A stretch of 64,000 nucleotides of DNA from Litsea cubeba. Its lineage: Eukaryota; Streptophyta; Magnoliopsida; Laurales; Lauraceae. A program made the translations under genes and the position numbers. Of this stretch, positions 12,001 to 21,800 are shown one piece after another. The stretch spans positions 108,801,366 through 108,865,365 of the forward strand of contig CM022944.1 of assembly GCA_012931725.1 (NCBI GenBank), in the 5' to 3' direction. The first letter of the stretch is position 1. Each line of letters starts with the position of its first letter. Under the pieces are notes generated by a model. It was not told the DNA's origin and ran no database searches. It saw only the letters and a list, made by a program, of their open reading frames with translations.

Positions 12001-15000
12001 TCATAAAATAAAAAACTATGTCATGAAGTCAAGACTTAAAAGACTTAAGAGTATCTAGAGAAAAAAATACATCTACCAAAGGGGGTGTCTAATAGGATGT
12101 ACTTAGAGAAGAATCCTTGAGAAGAACTCTCTGTATCGACTGTAATTCTGCGAGATCATGTACTTTTTGGTGTTCTTTTAAACATAAAAGGGTAGAAGAG
12201 TTGTGTAGAAATGTTTTTTGGAGAGAAGAAGAAAAGAAATAAGTCTTATTATATATTTAAAAAAAAATTGGATAGTAGGAATTTTTCTCACCCCCTAGCG
12301 GCTCGCCGGCCCGTAGCGGTGGCCACCTATGTAGCGGCCGATATTTTCATCCATGGTTGGGTTTAAACATGGACCCACCTTGACCCGCTCGTATTAGGGG
12401 CATGTTTGGTTTTGAGTTTGTCAGATTCGGTGCGGGCATGGGTTTCTAGACTTTGACCTAAGTCAGGTTGGGTTTTGTGTGTGGTTGACCCACCCCGCCC
12501 CATTTATCTTAAGTTTATATACTACTTTATGATTTAGAGCTTACTTACATATTAGAGCGTTGGTGTATTTCTATTTTTAGAGCTTATTTACAAATTAGAG
12601 CTTTTGCCTCTATAAAAGATAAGTAAAGGGGACTTCTTTTTTTTTTCAGAGCTTTTTTAGATGCAAAGTTTACAAGTGTTTTAGATGAAAATAATCTCTT
12701 AAATAATTTCAAAATAATGCAAATGGTGTATTTTACATTGTAATTTTTAAAGGTGGGCTCCAAAAACCTCATGAAATAAGAGCTTCCTTTTTTTTTTATT
12801 TTTTTATTTATAATCTTACCAAGCAGAGTATTTGTAAATTAGAACTAAAGAATTAGAGCTTTTTATTAATTAGACTTGAGTTTCCAACCGCCCCCTCAGT
12901 GAATCTTTTTAAGTGAGGGTCTGTTTGGTAACTCTAAAAATAAGCTCTTATTTTGTAATTTAGAGCTTATTTACATATTAGAGTATATGAAAAACCTCTA
13001 ATTAATGTTCTAGTTTTTCCTCTAAAAAAAATAAGCTAATATCATAAATTTTCAAAATGATGCAAATGGCGGGTTCTACATTATAACTTTTAAAAGGTAG
13101 GCCCAACTACCTCATGAAATAAGTTTTTTTTTTTTTTAAATAATTTTATCAAAGACACTAATTCAAATTAGAACTTAAAAGTTAGAGCTTTTATTTTAAA
13201 CCTTAATCTTACTAGCTCTTATTAATTAGATTAGTGTTTTCAAATGATCCCTAAGATTGTAGTAGCAGAGGTGGTATGAGGCAGTGCTTATGATCTTTTA
13301 GGTCATGGGTTAGATTCCTATCCTTCCATGTGTATTTTATTCATTTAGAATGAAAAGATAATGATCCATTAGAAAATCCAACCTGTTGCCATCCCTAGAT
13401 TGTGCAGAATGCACATAGTGCTCTAACCCTATTAAAATTATGAACACAAGCCAACTATAGAAAGCTTAGATCTTTTTTTATACTATGTGGATGACTCTCT
13501 TTACGAATACGAACAACTACATCATTGGTTCCTATGCTAAGTGTTAACTGTTGCTTTGAAGATGCAACAGAGTAGAAATGCTATGTTTATCTTGTGAAAA
13601 TTCTCTTAACATTTACTTCTCTTATGTTTTACCATATGTACTTCATAAGTAGTTCTCTGTATGGGGCCATTAGGTCTAGTTATGCTTTTCCGTATGGCTC
13701 AGATATGCTGTATGTCATTTATTCTGTTTTCTGTTCTTTCTCCTTTTTTGGGCATCTATCCTATCATCTCATTGTAAGTGACCTTTCCAAAAAAAAAAAA
13801 TCTGTTTGCTAACGGACCATGGCACTTACTCAGAAGCACCTTAATCACTGAAGGGTTTGCTGATACCCTTGTATTCCATGTGAAACCACACACGCCACTA
13901 GCTTCTCCATCTGCCCTTTGTGGTTAGAAAATTATGTTATAGTCCAGATTTTCTTTGCAAACATATTCAGGCAAGTACATTTCAGAGAATAAAACAGGAA
14001 GTTTCTTATGTCAAAAGTTCAATTTTCCAAGAGAGTTTTTAGATCACTCACTTTGTGCTAATGATGACTTGATGCAGCCAGGCCGATTGTTGCAGTTACT
14101 GAATTTACTGCTCAATTGCAGATCCTGGAGTTGCTGGATAACGTATGTGAATCAATTTTCCATTGGTGCTTTTTAGAATTGAATTGTCATTTATTTATCT
14201 ACTGCTGGAAGCACTACTGACCTTTCTAGATTTTGCCAGGCAATTTTTACTGCTGGTTACAAGGCAGTTTTGCACATTCATGCGATTGTTGAAGAGTCTG
14301 AGATTGTTGAGCTGCTATCACAGATTGATCCAAAGACGAAGAAACCCATGAAGAAAAAAATTCTTTTTGTGAAGAATGGCGCTATTGTCGTATGCCGCAT
14401 TCAGGTTTCAACTTTTGATAATTCACACCGTTTGTGTGATTGGACCTGTCATGGATGGGAGATGACCAAAATTCTCCACTGGATCGTGCTAACTTTTCTA
14501 TTTGCCTTTATTTAGTTTGGACATTGGTTGCAAACGTAATTGTTTATTTGCAAAGTATCACCATACAAATAATAGTCAAAACCATCCAAAGAGGAAATAT
14601 TAGAAATGGTGATATTCTGGTGGTACCAACCACATGAGTCATGTGCTCCCATTGTTTTGTTGACTGGGTATAAAAGAGGCAAAAACAGCTTCCTATAGAT
14701 TGTACATCATGTAATGCATCTGCACTATTGAATTTGCGAAACTCTATTTTTTGATGGTTGTACTGAATAATTCTTATAAATGCGCTTTGTAGGTGAATAA
14801 CTTGATATCCATCGAGAACTTTTCCGATTTTCCACAGCTAGGAAGGTTTACCCTTCGTTCTGAAGGTAATGAGTGAAATTAAGTTCGTAGAGTTGATGCA
14901 GTTAATCTTTATTCTATGCAAGTAGATCTGTTACAGAGATTAGCATGCTTACACAGGAAGAACGATTGCTGTTGGGAAAGTTATATCTCTTCTTCCATGA
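3039..15000 (+). CDS. eRF3: Eukaryotic peptide chain release factor subunit 3 (eRF3/SUP35/GSPT family), 5'-incomplete, one frameshift
   Basis: eRF3 is the translational GTPase that partners eRF1 to release the finished peptide at stop codons in the cytosol. Coding exons, all GT-AG: 3039-3101, 3224-3378, 3470-3534, 4339-4488, 11129-11234, 11333-11468, 14078-14142, 14240-14404, 14793-14865 and 14957-15000 (TGA). Translation starts at GHKSYVPNMISGASQAD (the G3 motif, less its DAP), then shows the G4 motif NKMDDP and the beta-barrel domains, including MPIIDKFKDMGTVVMG, AGPGENVRV and NFSDFPQLGRFTLR. HBS1 and EF1A are less likely because VNKMDDPTVKW and GPFR..IIDKFKDMG are eRF3-type. The N-terminal extension and P-loop (G1) are not in the window. 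In exon 4339-4488 one base is missing at 4350-4351: VQF is followed by PISGLVGTN only in the next frame. The family's CPWWNG reads CGWWNG here. A processed copy is excluded by the introns. It is either a functional gene with a sequence error or a young pseudogene. Confidence 0.88.
4689..4903. repeat. Short element with GGCGGACC...GGTCCGCC ends
   Basis: It begins with ggcggaccctggg and ends with taggtccgcccctgc, which is inverted relative to the start. Inside, a phrase of about 50 bp (gggttt..ggacgaaccca) is repeated several times in degenerate form. The ends match other elements in the window (25300, 29084, 48962). No clean target-site duplication was found. It lies in the large eRF3 intron. 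Confidence 0.4.
4977..5205. mobile_element. hAT-type MITE (229 bp) with 8-bp TSD
   Basis: The terminal inverted repeats are catggtttaaaaaatcgg at the left and, inverted, caaggtttaaaaaatcgg at the right. The 8-bp target-site duplication GTTTTCTT (4969-4976 and 5206-5213) is perfect. The interior is built of 'actcggc/gagtcga' repeats. An 8-bp duplication with CA-starting ends indicates hAT. It is non-autonomous, with no transposase, and sits in the 6.6-kb eRF3 intron. Confidence 0.85.
5371..5733 (+). mobile_element. Solo LTR (363 bp) with 5-bp TSD CATAT
   Basis: It starts TGATGCAG and ends CTGCGCCA (TG...CA) and is flanked by perfect CATAT duplications (5366-5370 and 5734-5738). The interior has a TATA-like 'ctatatatct' followed by a polyadenylation-like AT-rich stretch, as in LTR promoters. 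A related LTR lies at 19570-19810. Superfamily not determined (Copia or TRIM-like). Confidence 0.75.
5840..6117. repeat. Direct repeat of about 28 bp flanking 210 bp
   Basis: The phrase gagcttattcggggtagaaatg recurs as gagcttgttcggggtagaaatg about 240 bp downstream. 'ggggtaaa.tgc' phrases between them suggest a decayed tandem array. No coding content. Confidence 0.5.
6118..8083. other. Intronic DNA without recognisable gene
   Basis: Part of the large eRF3 intron. Only short frames occur, and the purine-rich tract near 7920-8030 produces shadow frames on the opposite strand. I recognise no domain. Confidence 0.4.
8100..8783 (-). mobile_element. 5'-truncated RTE-type LINE with 16-bp TSD
   Basis: A 179-codon minus-strand frame (8743-8204) is the C-terminal end of an RTE reverse-transcriptase polyprotein. 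Family phrases include FRYLGSMVQQDGEIDTDV, LLYGSECWAVK, MRMLRWMCG and DKMRENRLRWFSHVRRRP. The 3' end has the plant RTE tail (GTTGGG..TTGGTTTGG). The 16-bp target-site duplication tacataggcttagcct flanks it at 8084-8099 and 8784-8799. The catalytic RT part is missing, so the copy is dead on arrival, though the remaining frame is still open. Confidence 0.9.
8808..8982 (-). mobile_element. Au-family SINE with 16-bp TSD
   Basis: On the minus strand it starts GGGCGAGCCTTGGCGCAACGG (tRNA-like A box). It then carries the B box GGTCACGGGTTCGAG, the AACAGCCTCTTTGC segment and AAGGCTGCGTACA, all hallmarks of the plant Au SINE. The target-site duplication cttagcctcatatata (8792-8807 and 8983-8998) is perfect. 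It overlaps the right TSD of the neighbouring RTE, so both elements used almost the same site. Confidence 0.92.
9230..9904 (+). pseudogene. Relic of an L1-type LINE 3' end (RNase H-like domain)
   Basis: Between about 9540 and 9900, in shifting frames, I read AGAGGILRNRRE, then NEEQVLTIFEALQIYLH, then DCMADALANKMVDK before a stop at 9902. These are the landmarks of the RNase H-like domain (RVT_3 type) ending plant L1 polyproteins. Frameshifts break the frame at least twice. The upstream 9345-9647 frame is a shadow of the same relic. Confidence 0.7.
9913..10446. mobile_element. hAT-type non-autonomous element (534 bp)
   Basis: The ends are caaggttggaaaact and, inverted, catggttggaaaact. They are flanked by 8-bp duplications gttttagt (9905-9912) and gttttagc (10447-10454), 7 of 8 identical. 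The interior is AT-rich with 'gactcgg' repeats near both ends, like the 4977-5205 element, so the two are probably one family. No transposase. Confidence 0.8.
10733..10953 (+). mobile_element. tRNA-derived SINE ending in poly-C and poly-A tracts
   Basis: It begins with a tRNA-like head: tagctcagttgg (A box) and, about 30 bp later, ggttgagtgtttgaaacc (B box). A tRNA-unrelated body follows, then a long C run (10892-10909) and an A run (10931-10952). It is not a functional tRNA, because no cloverleaf arm closes. TSD not resolved. Confidence 0.6.
11698..12354. mobile_element. Mutator-like non-autonomous element (657 bp), 11-bp TSD
   Basis: An 11-bp direct duplication ggttgggttta (11687-11697 and 12355-12365) flanks terminal inverted repeats aggatgaaaatagtgg and atggatgaaaatatcgg. 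The ends are rich in 'gtagcgg/ccgctac' words. A 9-11-bp duplication is typical of Mutator-like elements, although the short TIR is unusual for classical MULEs. No coding capacity. Confidence 0.7.
12366..14077. other. AT-rich intronic DNA with a possible MITE at 12905-13255
   Basis: An eRF3 intron segment. Between about 12905 and 13255 the ends agggtctgtttggtaactc and, inverted, agggatcatttgaaaacac surround 'aataagctctta' words. This resembles a decayed TIR element of the 'GTTTGGT' class. No TSD was confirmed and no gene is seen. Confidence 0.4.
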
Positions 15001-15040
15001 AGCTTGGCATTTTCCTCTTCAGATGTTTTTGGTGTAGATG
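15001..15040 (+). other. Probable start of the eRF3 3'UTR, ending at a strong splice donor
   Basis: The TGA stop at 14998-15000 is followed after 40 bases by GATG|GTATGT, a near-consensus donor. A consensus acceptor with a long pyrimidine tract ends at 21497. Together they suggest a 6.5-kb intron in the 3'UTR. Confidence 0.5.
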
Positions 15041-15817
15041 GTATGTAATTTATTTCTAATGTTTGTTGCTTTTCTCTGTTTCACCATCTTTTTTCCCTTT
15101 ATTTATTCTTCTTCTTCTTCATTTTTATATATATTTTTTTAAAATGAGAGGTTAGTGTTAAGTGGGGTCCAGCATGACCTTGTATGGATTTCTTTGTATG
15201 AGGTGTATGTACAGGAGCAAAATCATATATTTAATACAACTTTATAGCAGTTTTTGGTGTATGGAAGATAAAATGGTGGAGGATTGAAAGTAATTTTTTG
15301 TTGCAATGTGGTAGATTGTTACTTAGAGAAACTTTTTTTTTTTTTTTTTGAATGGTAAAATTCATTAAAATAGAGCCATTAGTACAAGAGAACTATACTG
15401 ACAAAAAACAACCCCCGAGACAAAACAATCCAGACCAGCAGAAAAACCACAAGAAAGAATCAAAAGAAAGGGGGAGAGAACTAATAGGACACCGTAACAT
15501 CCTTGCAATTTATCATAATTTGGTCTATCGAGATCCCATGAAAAAGGGGATTTGTAGACACCCAAAAGGCCATGTAAAGCTTTATATTATCAGACATTGA
15601 GTTTGCACTTGAGGCAATCCCTTCAAAGCACCTGGCGTTCATCTCCTTCTAGACATTCCATATGACGGCAACAAATGATGGTTTCCACTTTCTCTTCCTC
15701 TAGGCGCCAAAGAAGGATTAATCCACACATCAAATAGGACCGGAAGTGAATTTGGGAGAACTCAGCTGCACCCAAACCACAATCCAGCACCGCATTCCAA
15801 ATCCAATGGGTGAATAT

Positions 15818-17513
15818 CATAGTTGTCAAGTTCGGTTCGGACGAATTGTCCGATATATCTTGTTTCGTAGCAAAAAACGAACCGAACATCTCGTTTGAAG
15901 ATGTTCTGTTCAAAATTCGCCCGAATAATAGGGTTTCGTTTGGAAACCCCTAATTTTGGGCGAATACGGTTCGAAATTGTTGATTCGGACGAATCCAAGG
16001 TAACTATTCGACAGACCTCTTTTTTATCTGGCATCGAGGAGAGACCTTTGACAGAGACACCTCGTTTCATCTTCTTCAATGGCATGCAACTTCAAAACTC
16101 CCAATCGATCTATAAATTGGTCTCTAATATGAAGTATCAATCACGAGATCCTCCATTGCCCCAATTTCTTGAGACCGTTCCTCTTTTTGAGACTGCTGGA
16201 TGCTTTCTCCATCGCCGCAGAAGGTTGTCGCTGCTACCATCAACAAATATCTTTGCCAAAAAGTCGCCGGAGAACCAGGTATGTCCGATCTCTCCCTTTC
16301 TTTCCATTTCCTCTTCGGTTTTTTTTTTTTTTTTTTTCATTGCCTTCCTAAGGGTTTTGCGAAAAGTGTTTTGTGAGGAAGGTTTTACAAAGGTGCTGAG
16401 ATTCCGCCCTTTTAAGCGAGGGTTGTGATCATGCCAGAATGTGAGGCCCACTTTCTTGATTTTGTTTTTACTTTTTGGCTAAGAGAACGTGAGGCCTCAT
16501 TCAAGCTTAAATTGGACGATGTTAATCTTTATGCTAGGGGTGTGCTGACATGCTAACGGTTCGACACTTGACCCACTTACATGTCATTGTTCAACCCTTG
16601 GCCCACTTTTTTGTAATTTCTATTTAGTCTCAATTAACTGTTGATATTGAACTTGGTGCATCTCTGAATTTTATTTTATTTTATTTTCATTGCAATAAAC
16701 ATTTAGTCTCAATTGACTATTGATTTGTGAAATACATGGTGGCTGGTGCAACTCCTCTCTCTGAATTTTTTTAACACTTTATTTGATGTTATTAAATATT
16801 CCATTAAACAATTGGTCTTGATGAGTTATAGAACTTGAGGCCCACTTATATTTCATTCTTCAAATGTCTATATTTCTTTAACCTGATGATGTGGCCCAAT
16901 TTATTGCAACAAACATTGAAATGTCTCAATTCACTACTAATAATGCACTTGAGGCCCAGTTATTGCCAATTTGTGAAATGCCTTGTGCATCTCCTCTCTT
17001 TGATTTTTTTTTTTACTTTAATATATATATATATATAAAGGCTCTCTTAAGCTCAAGCTTAGGATAAAATTTCGTAAGCTCGTACTTGTGGGGCCCACCT
17101 TTGGTCCATCCAAATGGACCAAACACATGACCCTCCTAAATTACACATGTCCACCAACTTTCGGTCAGATCCAAGTTTACTGGATCGTTGGATCGACTAT
17201 GTATCGATCCAAATGGACTTTTAACCATTAAACTTTTGGGCTCATATGGAGATGATAAAAATCACGGTTGGAGCTGATTTTTTGCAGAGAAGATCTCAGG
17301 GAGTCCTTGAAATCCCCCCCCACCCCCATCCCCATGTGGGTCCCCAGGTGGGCCCCACCACACACTTGAGCTTACCTTATCCAAAGCTTGAGCTTAGGAG
17401 AGCCTTGCTCATATATATATATATATTTCCGAATTAGACAGCGAAATGTCGACTGAAATGTTTCATTTTGGAGCCAGGCCGAAATGGCGTCCAAAACAAA
17501 CTTGACAACTATG
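15818..17513. mobile_element. hAT-type non-autonomous element (1,696 bp) inside the L1
   Basis: A perfect 15-bp terminal inverted repeat catagttgtcaagtt extends imperfectly to about 26 bp (ending in ggacg). The 8-bp target-site duplication GTGAATAT lies at 15810-15817 and 17514-17521. Removing the element restores the zinc-knuckle region of the L1. It has no transposase motif. The 15895-16428 frame (177 codons) is not recognisable and may be fortuitous. Confidence 0.9.
17038..17406. mobile_element. MITE (369 bp) nested in the 15818-17513 hAT element
   Basis: The ends aaggctctcttaagctcaag and, inverted, aaggctctcctaagctcaag match for about 30 bp with two differences. It is flanked on both sides by TA repeats, so the TSD cannot be told from the microsatellite. 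No coding content. Confidence 0.75.
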
Positions 17514-18770
17514 GTGAATATGTGCATTTAAGCAGAAGATGCTCCACTGACTCCTCATCCTGTAAACACAAAGGGCAGGCATTCACCACAACCATACCTT
17601 TCCTTAAATTATCCATTGTTAGGATTCTGTTTTTGAGCGCAAGCCACACAAACACCAAAATTCTAGGGAGGAGCTTTTAATTTCCAAATCCTTTCCAAGG
17701 CGCATCTTGGACTAGTCCACCCTGCCAATTCCTTAAAGAAAATGGAGACTGAAAATCTGTTGTCTTTAGAAAGACTCCAAATTCTCTCGTTATTCTCCCC
17801 TAGAATTGATACCAAAGAGAGAAGATCGAGGAGAGAGATAGCATGATTCCCTTCATTCTCCTTTAGTCTTTAGATTTCTTCTAAAGATGGGGCTCTAAAT
17901 CAAATGACCCTCTCGACTCCTGCCTCTCTAGGTAGCTACTAACAGTAGCTTTCGTGTTAAAAGCACAGGTCACTAAATCTGGAAATTGGGCTGCCTGTGG
18001 GTGGTCGCCAACCCAATTATCAAGCCAAAACAGAACATCCTCCCCTGACCCTACCCAATACTTTATGTGCCTTTTAAACTCTTCGTGAACGGATGTAATC
18101 CCTTTCCATATGGCCGAACTTTTATAGGAGATGGACTTGATGTCCCATCTGTTCCTCGAGCCCCCATATTTAGCTAACAACAGATGTCTCCACGAACAAC
18201 CCTTCAGATGCATCCCCAATCCTCCAAAGCCACTTGCCCAACAGAGCTACCTTTAGTTAACAGATTGAAACCCAATCCACCAAGTGATACTTCTTTCCAC
18301 TGTTTCTCCCATGCCAAAGGAATCCCTTTGAAGTTTTCTATGCGCTTGACAACTGAAACCGGACATTTGAATATAGACATGAAATACAAAGGCAGGTTAG
18401 ATAGAATTGACTTATTAAGAGTTACTCTTCCTCCAATGGAAAGATAATCAGCTTTCCACAAAGCTAACTTACTTTCCACCCTCTCCACAATTGGATTCCA
18501 CAATGACTTCTTCGGAGAGCCTATACACAAGGGGAGGCACAGATAAGAAGTGGGAAGATGACCCATCTTACAACCCAAGATATTAGCGTAGTGATGCACC
18601 ATATCCTCCTCTACTCCTAATTGAATCAGCTCACTCTTGCTGAAATTTATATTTAATCCCAACACTGCTTCGAAGCAACATTCTTAATTTGATATTCACT
18701 AGCTTCGCAGAAGATTATTGTATCGTCAGCAAACTCTAAAATAGAGATCGGAGGAGCACTTTCACACACC

Positions 18771-18966
18771 TTTAAACCTCTTAGCAAGTTTGCGGAGGCC
18801 ACTGCCTGCACCATCCTATTTAGAGCCTCAGCCACAATACCAGAAAGAAAAGGGGAAAGAGGATCCCCTTTAAACCTCTTAGCAAGTTTGCGGAGGCCAC
18901 TGCCTGCACCATCCTATTTAGAGCCTCAGCCACAATACCAGAAAGAAAAGGGGAAAGAGGATCCCC
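18771..18966. repeat. Perfect 98-bp tandem duplication in the L1
   Basis: 18771-18868 is repeated exactly at 18869-18966. The unit covers the LSPF...NRMVQAVAS part of the RT. Because 98 is not a multiple of 3, the duplication breaks the RT frame. Exact identity implies it is recent or an assembly artefact. Confidence 0.9.
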
Positions 18967-19275
18967 TGTCTAATACCCCTTTGTGCTGTTACTTAAGAGC
19001 AACTATTGAGAAAACAAAGGGTTTTGAGTTAAATGTACAACCAGGACAGGTGCTATGTGGGAAAGTAGAGACAAGCAAGTGGATTGTTGTCTGATTGTTG
19101 ACTGCCACTTCTATTAAAACGGGAGTTTAGTTCATAAGATTTCTAAATTCTAGTAATATAATAACTAGCTCAAATTCGAGAGTGGGCTGGACCGCCACAT
19201 AAAATTTAAGGGGAATAATTCAGTGATTTTTATAATAAGGAATACAAGATTTTTATTTCATTCTTTGCCTCAAAC

Positions 19276-19442
19276 ATAGATACTATTTCCAATCACTAAT
19301 CAATTACCTTAAGTCATATTTATCAATTAATAATCAATTACCTTAAAGTCATGTATATCAATTACCTAACTCAAGGTTATCAACCACTTAAATCAAGGTA
19401 ATCAATCACTGATCTTATTACCTAAATCAAAGTAATCAATTA
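19276..19442. repeat. Degenerate short tandem repeat (atcaattacctta words)
   Basis: At least six imperfect copies of a word of about 20-25 bp around 'atcaattacctta' occur in a row. AT-rich, non-coding. Confidence 0.5.
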
Positions 19443-19569
19443 CTACTTTATTATCTCATTGATATGGGGAGATTGGCATAATCGAAGGTTTGCAACCTAA
19501 TGTTGCTGTTTTTATTCAAGCAATCTAATGGGATCATGTGGTCCTCTATAGGTCCCACAACCCACGTGG

Positions 19570-19810
19570 TGATGCAGGATAGGCCTGTATGCCCAGGCCC
19601 ACAGATTTGGCCAAGAAAAGTATAGGACATTTTATTATTTCCCTAATTATTTGTCATTAGATTTTTTAATTGGTTATAATTAGGATAAGTTTCCAATTTC
19701 TTTAGTTTCCTAGCTTTTATTCCCCCACCCCCGCCCCGCGACCCGGATGAGAATTTAGAGTTGATGATTAATAGAATTGTGGGTTTTATCCCTTTTGAGC
19801 TGCGTCCTCA
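19570..19810 (+). mobile_element. Probable solo LTR related to 5371-5733
   Basis: It starts TGATGCAGG and ends GCTGCGTCCTCA. The near-duplications cgtgg (19565-19569) and cgtgt (19811-19815) match at 4 of 5 bases. Start and end words resemble the LTR at 5371-5733. It lies in the eRF3 3'UTR intron. Confidence 0.5.
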
Positions 19811-20577
19811 CGTGTCAGCACTTTTCCATGAAAGCCCTAACCTAGGCTTGCATCACATGGCCTATGTATAATACTGCAGTATGGTAGAATTTGTTGGGCA
19901 ACATAAGTGAAAGAACATTGGGTGGGACACGCACGCTAAGAGGGAACATAAGAGGAAATTTACTGGGGGCTCCATTAAAGGAGAATATTTGGAAATGACC
20001 TTTCAAATAATTACAAGGAATGGCCATGTGCGCAAATGACCCAAAACTACCCATACAAGGCAAAATTGCAGGAACTGTAAGCAAAGTCCAGTAAATACCT
20101 GAAATAAAGACAGTGAAAGAAGTAGTGATGGATTCTAGAGTTACTGCTATCATGGCTGCAAATAGGGTTGGTTGGAAGGTAGAACTCAGAAAGGCATTCC
20201 CAGTGATGGGATTTAGGAGATTTTCTACTTCGCATGCCTACAGTTCTTTTGTTCTTTTCTGTAATCAATTACTGGTAACCAGAGTTGTTCGTAACCTGCA
20301 TGTCCAAACAGTGTAGGATGGCTATGGGTCGGGTTTGGTACAGGTCTGCCCAAACCTGAATCCGGCCCAACCCATCTGACACGTCTCGCTCTGACCCGAC
20401 CTGTGTTGGTTTCATTGCTTGTGAGCGTGAGATAATGGTTTCATTGGTCCTGAAACCATTGAATCTTGGGTTTTGTAAGTCGCGACCTATCAAGTGCTAC
20501 AAAATTTTTCGTGTGTGGAATGATACTAAGAAATATGTAAACTAAATACTGATGGGATGGGGCAGGTTAGGGGCACC

Positions 20578-20673
20578 CAGAAATCCAAACCTTCTCTGAA
20601 CTCTTATCGGGTTAGAATCTGGAAACAGAAATCCAAACCTTCTCTGAACTCTTATCGGGTTAGAATCTGGAAA
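20578..20673. repeat. Perfect 48-bp tandem duplication
   Basis: Two identical head-to-tail copies, 20578-20625 and 20626-20673, in otherwise single-copy DNA. Non-coding. Confidence 0.9.
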
Positions 20674-20859
20674 TCTATGCTGTACGGTACACGATTCGAT
20701 TCGATTCATTGGTACCAACGATTTGTGATACAATTTCAAGTTTCAGAACTATACCTGTACTCAAACCTGACCAACCCATTACCAAACCCGCCCTAATAGG
20801 AGCAGGTCGGGGTTAGTTGAGTGTTTGACCCGACTTGTTGCCTTCTATCGTAGGGCAAT

Positions 20860-21072
20860 TTTTTTTTTTTTTGGTACCCAGTGAGAGCCCACATACATAC
20901 GGAAAGATAGTCCACTCAAGCGGGGAAATGAGCCTGCACACGCGGGAAGAAAGCCCCACAAGTCGGAAGGGAAGCCCGCACATGCGGGAAGAGGTGGCGT
21001 AACCAGGGTTCGAACCCTAGGCAGCTAGGTGAGAACTGCTACTCTATGCCACGCAGGTGAGGAGCCGCTTTC
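20860..21072 (-). mobile_element. tRNA-derived SINE, minus strand
   Basis: The minus strand reads tggcatagagtagcagttctc (A-box region) and agggttcgaaccctgg (B box), then a body with 'cccgc' words, and ends in poly-A (poly-T at about 20860-20872). The architecture is SINE-like and the family is different from the Au SINE at 8808. TSD not resolved. Confidence 0.65.
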
Positions 21073-21120
21073 TAACAGGGCCAAAGTTGGAAGGAGTTTG
21101 TTATAAGCAACTCTCACCTA

Positions 21121-21240
21121 TGATGCCCAAATACGGCACGAATACGGTAGGGACATGCCATAAACATGGCAGGGACACGAATTTTACATGTAAAAAGTGA
21201 AGTATCGGATATGATACGACACGATACGTTGCGCATTTTG
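21121..21240. repeat. Dispersed repeat shared with 58700-58800
   Basis: The phrase ggcagggacacgaattttac followed by taaaaagtgaagtatcgga recurs in the same orientation near 58750, at roughly three quarters identity. The origin is probably a transposable-element fragment. Confidence 0.6.
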
Positions 21241-21497
21241 AAGTATCTGTGCATCATAGACTCAGTTACCTCAGGTTATGCAAACACAGGAACTTTGTTA
21301 CCTTTACTTGGTTTATGAATATTCAAATGGGAAAAAAAGAACAAATTTTGACCATAAAAGTTATATTAGAACTGTAATATGCAGATCTAGGATATCATGT
21401 TCTTCATTATTTGCTGTGTTAGTTGTATCCCTTTTTTCATCTCTACAAATCAAACGTGGCAAATGATTTTTTTCTTTTTCTTTTTCTCCTGTTGCAG

Positions 21498-21800
21498 TTA
21501 AAAGGGAGACCTTGTTTACTATGAGTGAAAGTAATCTCTCAAGCACTGGATCTGGGAAGAGCCTAAGCACCATTTCTTGGCACCCAGATTGTGAAGACAG
21601 CATTTCTAAGTAGACATTGAGGCAGATCTCACGTGGTGCATAGTTTTATGGATGGTGGTCATTGGTTTTGTCAGCGTTCTCGTGCCCTTTACAGGCTTTT
21701 GATTTTGAGTGGTGATTATATTTTTGAATTTGAGTGGTAATTAGATATTATTTTTCTGGATGTAGTTCTTCAATATGGAATTGGTGCTGCTAGAGCTTAG
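21498..21800 (+). other. Probable last (3'UTR) exon of eRF3
   Basis: A textbook acceptor (T/C-rich for about 30 bases, then gttgcag) ends at 21497. No continuation of the eRF3 reading frame is needed here, because the stop is at 15000. The 3' end is not determinable; 21800 is a guess. Alternatively this is an exon of a different transcript, with the short frame TMSESNLSSTGSGK. Confidence 0.35.

Larger units (their letters stand above)
15333..18987 (-). mobile_element. 5'-truncated L1-type LINE, split by a hAT insertion
   Basis: On the minus strand, starting near 18975, QGDPLSPF leads into AEALNRM and FADDTIIF (RT catalytic motif, around 18740). The thumb/connection region follows, including LNINFSKSEL, GGRVTLNKSILSNLP and GLGF. 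Next come the W-rich spacer (CSWRHLLLAKYG, FWLDNW) and a zinc-knuckle (zf-RVT) domain, whose end CRHMEC..WIWNAVLD lies at 15623-15817. The poly-T at 15333-15350 is its poly-A tail. The flanking phrase tgttacttagag...aac (15317-15332) recurs with one indel at 18988-19003, giving a likely TSD. The endonuclease part is absent (5' truncation). Confidence 0.88.
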
